From the NCBI GenBank assembly GCA_025677825.1, contig JAIXMO010000075.1, forward strand, positions 38,195-102,194: a DNA stretch of 64,000 nt. Direction: 5' to 3'. Under the pieces are notes generated by a model. It did not search any database, was not told where the DNA came from, and was given only the letters and a program-made list of their open reading frames with translations. Made by a program: the position numbers and the translations under genes. Shown one piece after another: positions 45,516 to 58,400 of the stretch. Position 1 is the stretch's first letter; the number at the start of each line of letters is the position of its first letter. The stretch is from Helicostylum pulchrum. Taxonomy: Eukaryota; Mucoromycota; Mucoromycetes; Mucorales; Mucoraceae.

Positions 45516-46443
45516 TTACCATTCTTGATTGTTGTGATAAAAGTAAAACCCTTTGATTTGGTTTGTGGATCTCTGGTAACATATATAATAGAATCCTGCA
45601 AAACTTGCACCGTCAATATTACTGACACGGTGATCAGGTACCAAAAACTGTTCTTTCCAACGCATATAAATAAAATCATTGATGAGAGGATCATACGTAA
45701 AATCATCATCATTAAAAGTATGAACGTATTTTTCAAAAGAAGGAAATTTTCCCTACAACAATAAAATAGTGGTTTAGAAACTTTTTTTACCCGTTTAAAT
45801 ATAATAGCACTGTTTTTTACCCAGTGGCAAGCGTCAATGTATTGCTGTGCTTGCCATTTTCTAGTTAAAAATGAATATTGAGGTCCAATAATTTCACCTT
45901 CAAAGAATGTCTAATACAAAGGGAGTTGGGTGTTTAGTGTTTTCTTTCTTAAAAAGCAATAGGTTTAGCTTACCGTCAATTGAGGACACTCATTGGTAAG
46001 TCCTTCAATATTAAGATATCCACTAATTTTACTCTCCTTTAAGTCAACATGCTATGTATAAAAAGGGGGAGGGACAGGTTAAAAATAAATATAAGAACAC
46101 CTGTTTCTTGTTTTACCTTTATATCGACCAAAACATTATATTTACTAGTACCACACTTTTGTACACCTTTAAAACGGGAACCATCATACAGCGCGCCTAG
46201 ACGAGAGTTTCTTAATCGTTTATCTGAAATATCTACCCAATTATCATCTTCATTACGAGAGACAAGAGAAGTCTTTTTTGGTTTATTAAAGTTGATTGGG
46301 GTGGTGGGAATTTGGCTGTCCTCTTGTTTCAAAGTTTTAATATGCTTACAAGGTGTAGAACAGCAGTTTGTTTTTTCTAACTCTGCTATTATAATATCAT
46401 TATTAATAGTATCGTTTGTTGAAGTCAATGAAAGAATAGGCAT
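45516..46443 (-). CDS. GID4: GID4 (Vid24) substrate receptor of the GID/CTLH ubiquitin ligase
   Basis: Four exons (46443-46117, 46051-45974, 45910-45821, 45752-45516) give 243 residues. After a variable N-terminus the Vid24 beta-barrel is clear: [59 protein letters not shown], then [11 protein letters not shown] and [14 protein letters not shown]. The final residues are HNNQEW. Gid4 recognises N-terminal proline degrons and directs gluconeogenic enzymes to degradation after glucose returns (yeast knowledge). The barrel entrance residues appear kept. All four exons keep phase 0, so an exon-skipped transcript would remain in frame. An Ert1-type activator of the same metabolic state is also in this window, though 40 kb away. 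Confidence 0.92.
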
Positions 46444-46545
46444 TTGTGGGGGGGTTATATATTTTGTTTTACAAAAAAGAAAAAAAAAAAAGAAAAAACT
46501 GTCATTTTTGGAACATGAAAAAAAAAAAGAGGTGTGATTTGTGAC

Positions 46546-47791
46546 TTATTCTTTAGTGATTGGCTGATATTCAGGCACATTAATGAGTGATACTCTTTGT
46601 AGTGATTCCTTGCATTTGATCTTTAATTCATGTAGTATTGATGTTGGATCAGTTATGAGGATTGTTTTCGGCTGATGATTTAAATTAGTTGATTGCAAAC
46701 TTGACTCGTTCTCTTCTTTTGTACCAAATTGTAAAGTAAATTCCTGCAACTGTGAGCCTACATGTTGAACCAAATCATATAAATATCTTGTGCTGGGCCA
46801 AGTGGAAGCATCCTCTATATCTTCGTATATACTTAGTGATGTAATTTGTTTCCATAGTTTCAGAGGAATTCGACTAATTGAGTTTTTATTATTTCTTCTT
46901 TTCGTTATCCTCGTTTGACTTTCGGGTATTGTAATTAAGGAACGATATAATACAATTCTCTTTAGTTCCTTTTGTTCTGACAAGACTTGAAACAATTCTT
47001 TTGAGGGTAGTACATGCTGAAGTACCAGTGTATCCAACTTTAAACAACCGATAAAGGATGAAAGATACTTGTCCCAATTCTTTCCTGCGCAACAGGGACA
47101 TCTTTGCACAGGATTAAACCCAGTTAAATCCAATCGTTTTATTTTACTATTCGACACTATTTGATTTTCTATAGCAGACAGGCTAGATACCACACAATTA
47201 TTATCATGAACTTGTTGTGGTAATAAACTCACAAATCCTGCATCGCACATAATCTCTAATCTTTCGGTATTTTTACACAGTTTAAGCAATTGTATTACAT
47301 CTGCCAGCGAATTTCCATGATGAACTATACGTACACTTAATACGTGTATTATTGGCTTTTATTTATTTTTTACCTTTTCTTTTTATAATCGTATTATTTT
47401 TTGTTCTTTCGCGGCGAATTGAATCAAATGACGCTAAATCAATGATCAGGTGACTAACAGTATCATGAAAAACAAGATTCAAAAGTCGGGATTCGTCCAG
47501 TAATTTTACGAGTCTTGATCGAAACGGAAATGTTCTTTGATGACTGGCATAATTTAAAAGTGGTAACCAGGGCATCACATTATCTTGGCTATTATAATTC
47601 ATAAAATCCACTGCAATTGAGTACCAAGACTTTGATACCATGGAAACACCCAGTAAATCTAATTGCCAGCACATACACTTGTTTCCTGGCGTGTTTATCT
47701 TGCAGCACGGACTTTTATTGTTATGAATACGCAAGTACCAAAATATTTCTCGTACGATTTCGACAGGTATTGATGTTAATACGTGAGACAT
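46546..47791 (-). CDS. F-box protein with leucine-rich C-terminus
   Basis: Two exons (47791-47374, 47324-46546) give 398 residues. The N-terminus LTSIPVEIVREIFWYL is an F-box-like motif, and VSMVSKSWYSIAVDF is the usual second half. The rest contains irregular leucine-rich segments (IKRLDLTGF, LDTLVLQHVLP, LKRIVLYRSLI, ITSLSIYED). F-box proteins link substrates to SCF ubiquitin ligases via Skp1 (family knowledge). The substrate is unknown. CCKINTPGNKCMCW and CPCCAGK are cysteine clusters that might bind zinc. The acceptor TATAG at 47325-47326 was chosen because it is the only one nearby with the right phase. Confidence 0.82.
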
Positions 47792-50452
47792 TTACTGCTT
47801 AAAGAAATAGTGGATATACACAAGTAGAAGAGAGGGGGAGGGGAAAAAGTAAAAAAAGTAATAAAAGAAAAAAAAAGGGGAGTTTTAACACCCCGTAATG
47901 TTTATTTATATGTTGTTGTAAATTAAACGATATTTACCATTATTTTCGTAGGTAGTCAGAACACATGTACAGTGGGAGTGTATCACATGATGAGCCTTTT
48001 TTATTTATTTTGCAGCTTATTTTAATCCTACCACAGTCATTATAAACTTGCAGTTTTGTAATGTGTTGTTGTACAAATAAGGATATTTTTTTTATTACGG
48101 CTCTACATCCGTAACAAAGTTTATCTGTACACATTAAACATACACTTTCCCAATTGATTACGTCTCATTTTAACCTACAAGTTATCAAGTTTTTTTCTTC
48201 AGCATTCGCTAAAATAAAACTGATTTTTATTATTTTACCCTACTAAATGACCTCGACTTCAGTGTTGAATCAAATGACCTTGTTTTTTTCAAGTGCAACA
48301 TTGAATTATATAACGTATAGATTTTTACCCTTTCTTAAAATGACTGTATATTTAAAGTATCAAATCTTTTTCTTTTTTATTTATTTAAAAGGTTCGATAA
48401 AATGTGAAGAAAACCTGTATACATTTTGTTCAAAGGTTTAATAAAACAAATAGTAATACACTGATTAACCATTCAATCTCATGATACATATATAGGAAAA
48501 AATGACCTCAAAATTTGTTTCACAAGAGTATATCAATATCTGGGTCAATGCGCGGATTTAAGGAGCATGCAGCAGTCAGGCTGAAAAAAATCTTGGCCAG
48601 AGAGAGGAGAGAAAAATATTATGCATTTATATTCAAGATAAAACCGTAAAAATATTCTTTCCGGAACCAACCAACTTTTTTTTTTTACATCTTATTTTTC
48701 CAACGACTAGTAGGAAGTTATACAGAATCGTTAAAAATATTATTTACCAAGTGTCATAAAAGCTGCTACTTTTTTTTGTAGGTTAAATCGTCGATCTTTA
48801 TTTTATTTATGGTCAGTACCTCTCATCATGCAAACGTGAAATTAAACGTTTTATAAATACCCAATTATTAAAAATATTTATTCTGTAGACACCACCCTCT
48901 ATGTACAGAGAAACGATTATATTTTTATTACGATTTTTAATTTTTTCATATCTGTATACACATTATATAATAATATAAACTGTTCATATAATAAACTTTT
49001 ATCTAAAATCTAATATAGTGATATTTTATGGGTTATTGGTATATTATAAATTAAATTGATTTTGTAAATGTTGTAAAAAAGTGTAAATTAATCTATTATA
49101 TTTAATATGCAATTTTTCTGTTCGATATTAATTTTTATAATAAATAATCGTTTCTCACAGGATACTACTTTTACTGGTATGATTAGGATGGAAAATACCG
49201 GTTTTATCTGTCGGTTCAGATATGCACACAGAGTGATAAAAAAAAATTGCTTTTCATTTTTTTAAAATGTCTATTTGATATATATGTTAAAAAGAAGACA
49301 GTAAGGTTCTTTGAAAGTTTTTACAAAATGAAAGATGATTGATTTTATTATTTGAAATGAAATAGTTTTATATTAAAAGAAATTGGTTCAAATGACAGAT
49401 GAAACTTAAAGAGTGTGCGGTCCTTTTGAGTAGGATTTAAAGATAATCTGTTACGATATAAATCTGGTTTAAAACATAATGTATAACCCTTTGTTTGTAG
49501 TCTCTCAGGACGATGTCTGTGTTGCTTTATTTATTATTTATGTTGGTGAAAAGGGTTTCACGTTGAATAAAATAATAGAATAAATACTATATCTTTTTGG
49601 GATATTGTCAGGTTGTTTTAATAAATAGTAACACAATCGGTTATAGCATAAATTGGCAGGTCGCTAACTTAGGTATGAGAATAACAAGTTAGCAATTGCC
49701 ATTTAAATACAAAGTAGTAAGTAAATAGTAATCAAAAAGGCGTGAATATAGCTTGTATATATCATTATTTTATTCTTTTTCTGCGTATGATAAACTCAAT
49801 TAGCAAGTCAGATTGTCATTTTGACTTACTCTCATGTTTGAATGGGCTCTTATATACACATATAAAGAAAGAAAAAAGATGTTATCACCTACCTTTTCTA
49901 TACGAGTGAGTTGCTTAAATATCTATTGGGATTAACTAAGTGAATTATAATGATGTATATTCCTAGAGAACTTATTTTACCGAGATTACTATTATGATGT
50001 TGTAAGAACCCCCTGAAAGGTGCTAAAGGTTTACCTAATTAAATTTAACTTTGGGACGTTGGCCCAACTATGGTTACACGGCCCTTTTTGCATTTCACCG
50101 AAACACGTGTTTTAAATCACCGCCTTTTCGCAGAAAAAAAATTTAAACTTTCAAACATCCATAACTCTGTGAATTTTAAAGATACAAACGAGTTTGTATG
50201 AGCAAAAATAATCTATTTACTTGGCGCTACCGCATGCAATACAAATTATATCTTTTTTTCTTCTTACATAATGAAATAAATACAAGAATACACCAAACAT
50301 TTCGAAAATCTCCGTCGAAATTTCAGTTTACAGAAAACGTCTAAACTCGCTTTTTTCCGTAGTAGGTTCGTAGCGTACAGCAATACAATTATTTTTGCAA
50401 AAAATTGTTTATAAAAAGTATAGTTGTAATTAAGATTACGAAAATATCAAAT
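47792..50452. other. Protein-gene desert, left part
   Basis: About 2.6 kb without a credible coding frame on either strand. Long AT-only stretches between 48840 and 49140. Around 49990-50180 the sequence becomes richer in GC and holds blocks such as CCCAACTATGGTTACACGG and CATAACTCTGTGAATT, which look like the edge of an old DNA transposon, unconfirmed. G exceeds C over much of 49380-49780. Confidence 0.5.
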
Positions 50453-50524
50453 AGCACCATGGCGCAGCAGGAAGCGCGCAGGGCTCATAACCCTGAGGTC
50501 GTCTGATCGAAACGGACTGGTGCT
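50453..50524 (+). tRNA. Initiator tRNA-Met (CAU)
   Basis: All four arms fold. The acceptor AGCACCA pairs with TGGTGCT, the D stem is GCGC/GCGC, the anticodon stem CAGGG/CCCTG encloses CTCATAA with anticodon CAT at 50486-50488, and the T stem GTCTG/CGGAC encloses ATCGAAA. Hallmarks of the eukaryotic initiator are present: A1-U72 pair, three G-C pairs next to the anticodon loop, and A54 with AUCGAAA in place of TTC in the T loop. The gene has no intron. A T run about 17 bases downstream is the probable RNA polymerase III stop. Confidence 0.95.
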
Positions 50525-50548
50525 ATCTTCTTTTGTTTTTTTATTGAT

Positions 50549-51075
50549 TTTGTCAGCGTCTGAAGTGTGTGTAGCTTTATTATTTGGTATCAACTATAGA
50601 AGTATGTTGTATATGTTTTTAGATGTAAAAGAGTGATTAAGATTTATTAAATTACAATTGAATATTATTTATATAAAATTAAAGTAGTACAAAATTGAGA
50701 ACCAATTTTGACTAAAAAGAATAGTGACAATTTAAAACACTTTTTTTGTGTTTTTTGTCAGCGTCTGATTATGTTTTGTAGGAGTTTCTTAATCACTTAT
50801 GTATGTTGTAAGAATATATATTTAGAGTAAAAGAAAGATGAGTTTTATTAATAGAGATAGAATATAATTTATATTTGAAAATATAGTACAAAATTGAGAT
50901 ATAATTTTGACTAAAAGAATACTGACATTTTTAAAGTTAAGTTTATGCGATTGTCAGTGTCAGGGTTATTTTAATAGATGAGACTTATAGCAATAAATGT
51001 ATAGTAATAAAAAGGTGGTCTTTTATTGAGTTTATATTTTAAAGTAATTTATATCTAACTTAAAGTAGTACACAG
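50549..51075 (+). repeat. Three diverged tandem repeats of about 190 bp
   Basis: Units at about 50549-50745, 50757-50936 and 50952-51075. Each begins TTGTCAG(C/T)GTC, passes through a GATGAG/GTGAT-like block and TTTATT, and contains AGTAGTACA or ATAGTACA. Units 1 and 2 also share TTTTGACTAAAA and GACA near their ends. The third is shorter. They lie directly downstream of the tRNA gene. Confidence 0.6.
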
Positions 51076-51919
51076 CTTATTCAATTTTAACTGTTGCGAA
51101 TCGAAGAATATCATACTGGCTTAAACCCATTTTTTATCTGAACAAGTATTATTTCCACCCCGTTTTTGCTGCCACTTCGCTATCATTATTTTCCGCTGTT
51201 ACACATTTTCATCTAGAATACTTGTCAGTTGCTCTTATTTTGACCCTTATTATTTCAGATTATTAGTTACTTTTCATTTCAAATCTCAGTTTCTGTTACA
51301 TTTTCTATACCCTTAACTTTATTATTATACTTCACCTTTTTATTACACTATTTCTTTAAGTTTACCCTCCATTTAACATCAGATATGCTACTTCATCTCC
51401 TTATTTTACTTAGTAATGATGTTTGGTTCTTTCTGAATGTAAAAACATCAATTTATTTTATTATATTAGCCAACTAGAACAAAAACAACACATCTAGTTT
51501 AGAAACCTTATCCATGTTACTTTATTTTAGAATCAAAAGGAACAAAGTTATTCCTGATATCAAGGCTATTTCACAAGATTTAAAGGATGTCTTGACCGAC
51601 ACCTTCGAATATAAATACCTCACTATTTTACATATTAAATAAATCTTATCTTTCTTTTACCTTATAAACTATACTCTACTTTTCTGTTTCTTACTTATAA
51701 AGATCCCTTGAATTATATACTTTCTTATTATATAATTCTCTGTAAACTTATTTCTTTTATTTTATTCTTTTACGTATTATATTCTTTTATATAATACTCT
51801 TTCTTAGTTGAACAACTATAAACCTGATGCTCATTTTCAATTTATCGAACTTATAAAATAAAATCTTTTTATTTATACCTTACTCTCTATTTTTTTACAA
51901 ATAAACTACCATTCCATTT

Positions 51920-52040
51920 GTAACAGCACTACTTCAAATTAGATATAAGTTACTTTAGAATATAAACTCAATAAAAGATCACCTTTTTACTACTATACAT
52001 TTATTGCTATAAGTCTCGTCTATTAAAATATCTCTGACAC
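51920..52040 (-). repeat. Inverted copy of the third tandem repeat
   Basis: Reverse complement of this stretch aligns with 50952-51075 over about 115 bases. Exact shared blocks include ATTTTAATAGA, GAGACTTATAGCAATAAATG, TATAGTA, TTTTATTGAGTTTATATT and TTATATCTAA. It forms the right arm of an inverted repeat with a central region of about 840 bp. Confidence 0.8.
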
Positions 52041-52529
52041 GATCTCTCCTCTCTTTGTTGAGGTTTTTTTTTGCCAAAAGTTTATGCGATTATGTAGCTC
52101 TGTACTCAATATAAACATACCATTAATGCGTACACGGCGTTTACTAGAACGAATCAAGCAGGTTAACCATGTAAATTGCTCACGTATATCAAGATTTCCT
52201 TTTGTTTCAACTCTTTAGTTTCGTTTGACTAAGTCCTAGTAAATAAAAGCGATACATTACAAATTTTGAAATAAAGGAGGAACATAAAAAGTTGCTTATA
52301 AAGTAGATCTTAAAATAAAGAATAACTTCGTAACAATAAGTAAACCTGCGTTCGAGAAACAAAAGCATAATATCTAAGTTATGTAAACCTGAAACCGGTA
52401 TATTTATTTTTTCCTTTTATTGTAGTATTTTTTTTAGGTGAAAGGTTGAAGAGAGTTAAGTAAAAAGTAACTAATTTAAAGCCTTTGAAATCGTAGTTTA
52501 GAAATATAAGGTAAGGCACGTCTGAATTA

Positions 52530-52668
52530 GAATGAAGAAATTCACACTTAAATCGAACATACGCTTATATCGAACGGTGGACGGGATAATTATATATGCA
52601 AGTGACAATATAATATATTTTTTTTATACATCCATAAGTAAACAGTGAAGCGATTAGAAGTAAATATT
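52530..52668 (-). repeat. Dispersed repeat family C, copy 2
   Basis: Reverse-complement match of 32381-32520 with the same sharp ends. It lies inside the gene desert about 500 bp from the inverted repeat arm. Confidence 0.7.
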
Positions 52669-53848
52669 TACCAAAGTATTTGACAAGTAAAAACAATATT
52701 GTCAGTTAGAAGTATTTTATCGTCTAAATACAAAACATGATTTTTTGTTTTTGCTCTTGTCTTTTTTACGAACATTCGCAAAGTCTTTGATGCAAAAAAA
52801 TAAAATTAAACGTCATATTTTTATTTAACTGTATGTTTGGCGGTGCATCAAGAATTCCCTTTATTAAGTATACTAATATAGCTTGTGATATGAAGTCCAA
52901 AACAACAAATTATGATCTTTAAGGGCATTAGCAAAGTCTTCGACACAAAGAAAAATCTTTTTATTTGGCAAATGACCAAACTCCTATTTTTTTGTAAAAA
53001 ATATATCTCAGACTTTTCGCTAAACGCGCGTTTCAAGATTTTCCCTTTTTTTTCTCTTTTCACTCGTTTTTATTTAGTCAAATAAGCACTTCCTTAAAGA
53101 TATACAGCCAACACAACTCCAAAGGGTACCAAATATACTTCCTCGAGATATTATTTTAAGAATAAAGTTCGGCACTCATCATAATTCAAAACTAATCAAG
53201 CGGTGCGACACAGATTCTAGCAAAATGTACCTTTCTTTTTAAGAGGAAAGCGTGTCAACATACTTAACAAGGCTAACAGTACAGCATAAAAATTGTAAAA
53301 ATCGCATTGTTACGTCTACTTTAGCACTAGTAACTTTCCGAACTCTTCTTTATTCCAACTCTAAATTTCTACTGGCGCTACTATTTTTACCAAGTTTTTA
53401 AAGCTATCATTTGAACACGAATAACCATATTGTATAGGTTTGCTTCTGAGTAGCTGACCAAAGCCAAGGTACTTCTTTTCAAATCAACAGCATAAATAAA
53501 AGTTTGTTGTACCCCCCCCCATCTCCTGCTTTTTTTGGTGCTGCCAGGCTGTTCATTGTTCGAGTAATGTTGTAAATGAGTGTTTTCTAATATTTTTCAC
53601 AGTTTCTTAGTCCAATTGTATGAATCCTAAGTTTTCTAGCAATGACTAGGGAATGGTGTTTGAAATGCCTTAGCGTTAAAAATAACCTCAGTCCGTGAAC
53701 GTTTTTATAAAAGCTGGGAGAAATGAAATTTTTTATTAGGTTTTTTTTTATCTTTGAGATTGATAATAATGATAGAGAGAGTTGTTTCACTACTTGTACA
53801 GCTGTTAATACTAATTTTTACATGGGCTTTAGTGAGTAACAATAGTTC

Positions 53849-54370
53849 TTATGAACTGGAGCTACTACCAGCACCTTCATCATTACCAAGTGTTTTCGAT
53901 TCTTTAAGCGTTTTAAAGTAGAAAGAACAAGGAAAATGCGTTGAAGGTTCGGCCGGGTCGTTTTCTGAATAGTTTAAAAGAGCCACCTCCTTTCTTTTTC
54001 TTTTCTTCATTACTTCTACAGTTTCTTTCATGGCTTCTTTTCCAACCCAAGCAAGTTGTAACAGAGGAATGAAATCCAGTGCAAAAGTATCAATATTTTG
54101 TGGGAATTCGTATCTGTCCGTTCTTGATAGTCTACAGATGAGATTGCCAACAGGAACATCCATCAATAGCAATTCCATGCTAATACCTATAATATATATT
54201 AGTCACGAGTTTATTATATCTCTGAATATGCCATTTCACAATGTATGCTTACCTTAGGATAGGGCTCGTTGGCGTTAGAACCTTATGTGGGTACTTTCAT
54301 GTCAGTAACAAACTTGTCCTAAGCGACAACCTTTTGGTCATCTGCTATTTTTAAAATAGAAGACGCGATT
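53849..54370 (-). pseudogene. Gene relic with in-frame stops
   Basis: On the minus strand, IASSILKIADDQKVVA, DKFVTDMKVPT and GSNANEPYPK are separated by two in-frame stop codons (54250-54370). A GTAAGC donor follows, and after an ATATTATAG acceptor the frame MELLLMDVPVGNLICRLSR runs for 109 codons, including FIPLLQLAWVGKEAMKETV and KKRKRKEV. Splice sites and composition show it was once a gene. From memory the second part resembles proteins that occur in many copies in Mucorales, but I cannot name it. The last part could still be expressed as a short protein. Confidence 0.5.
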
Positions 54371-55422
54371 TCTACAGAAAAAAAAAATAGTATTTTCCTA
54401 GTACTCAAGTTTTGTGTTGTACTGTTACCAAACCTACTTTATACGCAATATTTTCAGACATATTAAATATGTTAACGTGCTTAAAAAGAAGAACAAAAAT
54501 CTGCGTAGTATTGTTCTGAGTTATTCTGAAGAGAAGTCAATATTTGTTTACTTGACATTGAGGGTTACGCCTAAAATAACATCTCAGGATGACATACATT
54601 ATCACGAGAGCCATTAAATGCCACCCACCAAAACTTCTTAATATGAAAAAAACGAGCTACAAGTGCTAAAGTAGACGTGCTTTTTAGAAACGGATATGAT
54701 GAAATTGGCTCTTGCGAGATTGGAACGAGATCCTTATATCACAGCAGCGTATGGAAGGATAGACACCCTTTTTTTCTTTTTTTAAAAAAATTGTTAGTTG
54801 GATTGGTTTATTATGTATGATATATATATATCTACTCCAGTGACGCTACGATTTTATTAATCAAGATAAAACGCACTGTACCATATCCTTTGGTTGGTCG
54901 TACGGCCTTTTTTTTAAGTGAACAGGGTGTAGTTCATTATATAAAGCGCCTTTTTTTCCTCCGCCTCTTGTAAGCAAATAAACCATTGTACGATATAACG
55001 ACGTTTATGGTATAAGCTTTTTGGATTTTTGTTTGAGACATAATCATACGGTTGAAAAAGTTGCTTTGAGTAAACAGTATCAATAATGTAGGATGGGATG
55101 TAGAGGTCCGTAATAAGTAAGGGAAGAAAAGATTGTTAAAAGAAGAAATAACCAATTTAATTTTATCAGCAAAAAAAAAACCGATAAAATACTATGCCTT
55201 CTTTTGATAACAGTGGTGTCAACATGACGTAGCTTATCTTGCTTCTGATAACTAAACATATCATGTAAACCCGTTTGTTGTATAGTGTCGTGTCTGATAC
55301 TATGGTCTTCCTAGGCTTCATAAGTTCTCTTACAACAAAAAAGACGTGTAAAGTAGATCAAAATTACAATTTTTATGATAAAATGAAAAAAAAGGAATTT
55401 GTTTATTATTATGACATCAGGT
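54371..55422. other. Intergenic region
   Basis: About 1 kb between the relic and the end of CSC1. Short frames at 54414-54617 (plus) and 54937-55155 (minus) have no recognisable content. No repeats recognised. Confidence 0.5.
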
Positions 55423-58400
55423 TTATTTAATATTATTTGTGCCATAAGAACGACTTAATAAATTCTTGGAAAGACGTCTTTCAGGGTGATGGTAATAAGT
55501 ACCAGTATTATCTTCGTCTTCCTCTTCATCTGTTTGACCTCCATCGTCTTCTTCCTGGAACAAGTTTGAGAGAGTTGTTTCGTTGTTTGTACGAGTGGGT
55601 ATAATAGCTTGTAAAAGGGGTCGAGTTTCATCTCCTTTTTTTTAAAAAAAGATTTTAACGAAATGCATAGATAATTATATATATTTTTTTTAATTCTTTT
55701 TACCTGTATCTATCTTGTTGGAAGTAAGCGAAGTTGACCTTGTAACAATACCTCTATTTTCATACCCGCATTTGACAGGTAACCAAAGCTGAGGCAAGGC
55801 ACCTAACAAAGCTGGATGTCCGTACTGTTTCATACCTGTATTCAAAATGCCTTCCAATAAAGTCATTGGAGGCTCTCTATAATCCGTGAACTTTCTTGGG
55901 TCTGCAACGTAATCGTCTTCGTCTAAAACTGTACGACGTCTTCTGTTTTTAAGCTTGGAAATTTTACTGGTGGATACGTGAGCTAAATGTTTGGTTGGAC
56001 GTGTGCTGGATTCGGGTTGAGCTTGTAACGGGTGAACGCTAGAGTCGTCCGAGTTTGTGCTGTCTTGCTTTTGAGCAATGGTGGTCATTGGGCCCAGTTT
56101 CTCTGAAAGCAGTTGCAGTGGCAGGAATTGCGTGCTCTTTTGGTACGCTTTGTCCATGACTACTTTGTAGGCGATGGTAAGTAGGATCAAGGGCATGCAA
56201 AGTGCAGCTAATGGATAGGATTTGTTCAAGGTGAATAAACCTGCAGATGTTAATTCGAAAATAATTAAACCGATGATGATACGGGAGAATACCATAGGCC
56301 ACATTCTACCTGCTACTTCATAAGAGTGGAAGTAGACTTTGTTTTGGCAAAAAAGTAGTTAGTGTATAGTGTTTTTTTTTTCACTAAAATAAAGGGGAGT
56401 AGCTTTACCGTAAAGTAATTGGTATTTCAATACAAGATAACTCATTGCAAAGTAAATGACACCAAATACAAGAATTAAAGGAGATATGGTAGAGTAAACC
56501 AAGATGACGACAAACATAAAGACAGGTACTGGGTATCCCCAACCGTAGTTGTACATGCGTGGAGCAAGTACTTCAGCATAGTCGCGAGGCGTCTTGCATA
56601 AGAATGTCTTGTAGAAATGCTGTACGAGGATCGGACCGATTTGAAGTAATTGAATAGGGCATAGCATCATGCCTTGAAGAACTGCATAGTTGATGTAAAA
56701 GGGTGCGACTTCAGGTAGCTTGGAGGCAAAGATGTTGGCGATCTTGGTCGGGTCCTCAAAGATATCGCTTTTGGATTTGAAGAGTGTGCTTGCAACAGTG
56801 ATGAATAATAAAACGTTTGCGAATAAAAAGAAAAATTGTCTATGTATACATATATGTTAGTTTAAATGGATAATTAAAAGGGTAGTATTGGGGGAGGGGA
56901 GGTACTTTACTTTGCGAAACAGGATTCTTCTGATTCACTACGAGTTGTAAATCCTTCAATTACACTAAGACTGTTGAATACAATGGGTAGGACAGAGAAA
57001 AATAAAACAACACCGAGTGTAGGTATAAAACCAGCAACGATTTGATTCAACAATTTGTTTTTTTCGGCCAGCTTTAGTAACCAGGGAAAGTACTCCTTTA
57101 GTGATTTGGGCGAGGTTAAGGCGGAAAGGTAGTTGCAGGGAATTGTCCATGAGCAAACCAAGAATAAGAGGATAAACATGATGAGAGCTTTACGGATGAC
57201 ACGTTCGCGACCGTGCATGGAAATGTTCTCCCAGAGGACGTCTCTAGGTTCTGGGGCTAATTGTGCTCGCAATCTAAACGGTGTAGAGTCGATCAAAACC
57301 TGAGAAGCAACGTAGGCACTAATAGTCTCTTCATATGTTACAAATCCAACACTGGTAGGTAAAAACTTTCCAACTTTACGTGCCTTTACAACCAACTCAT
57401 CAATCTCGTCGAATTTTTTTGAATAGTAATCGATAGCGTCAATTTTGGGACCGTAGATCAAGCCTTGTTTAAACTTTGGTCTATCTTTCCCCTTTAAGCA
57501 GAGGGGTAAATCACTTTGGGTATCTACATGACGTAAGAACCTCTCACGACCCTCTTCCTCTAATATTTCGTCTGGATCATATCCTCTTAAATTGCACGGG
57601 TTTCCTAAATAGTTTGTGTAGGAAAGTTCCAGCTGTCTTAGGTGCTGCGATCTCTCCTTGATGAATTCGAGTAATCTGCCAACATGACGAATGGTATGTA
57701 CGGATTCGACTACACCGATGCCCAGCTTCTCAAAGTAATCGGCGAGCTTACGGTCGGAACGCAAGTAGGCGGGGATTCCTGTAATTAGTAAGGTACGCGC
57801 AGATAAGGTTTTGCTTTTGCGAAGTAGGAATTCTCGACGGATACGCACGTAGTCTCGGTAGTTGATAAATGTGAAGTAAAATGTGGCGAATACGAACAGG
57901 TAGGTGAAGAAGAGGTAGACCCATAAAAATGAAACGGAGTGCGAGGTGAAGGTGTTTCCAACCTTGTTGTTGGATGGTGTGCTGGCGCCAAAGAAAAATA
58001 ACTCGTGCTGTGTGGTGCCGTTGGTCGCCGTATCGTTATGCGGGGTATCGGGATCAGTGCCGTTAGCGATGTCGCCTCCCATTTTACTTATTGGATATAA
58101 TACCACTGTACCAAAGAATCCGCAAAAACTGAATAATTTTACGCTCATCAATAAAAATTGCAGCATCTAATACATATGGGTTAAATGAGATTTTTTTTTT
58201 TTTAAAAAAAAAAAGGTTATGGGCGGGGGGGGGGGATTTACCACTACTGCATCTAATCCAACTTTATCTAAAACAACAGAATTAGGCGTCTTTAATAAAG
58301 GTATAATCCAACCGAATAATGTATCTGGAAGTTGTTCCGGAGCATGTCTTAAAAAGGGCAAGTTTAGTTTTTTTTTTTTTTTGTATGTACTCTAAAGGTT

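Larger units (their letters stand above)
50525..53848. other. Protein-gene desert, right part
   Basis: No protein gene seen. It contains the diverged tandem repeats, the inverted repeat, the GC-skew switch near 51090 and one dispersed repeat (52530-52668), all listed separately. Short AT-rich frames such as 52848-53063 and 53587-53790 look random. A CAAAGTCTT-containing segment is duplicated at 52763-52795 and 52920-52950. Confidence 0.55.

Noticed and set aside
48840..49140. Possible mitochondrial DNA insertion because of extreme AT content
   Set aside because: No recognisable mitochondrial protein, rRNA or tRNA sequence is present, and the tRNA nearby is of the cytosolic eukaryotic initiator type.
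49985..50190. Edge of a DNA transposon
   Set aside because: Suggestive GC-richer words are present, but I found no second end, terminal inverted repeat or target-site duplication in the window.
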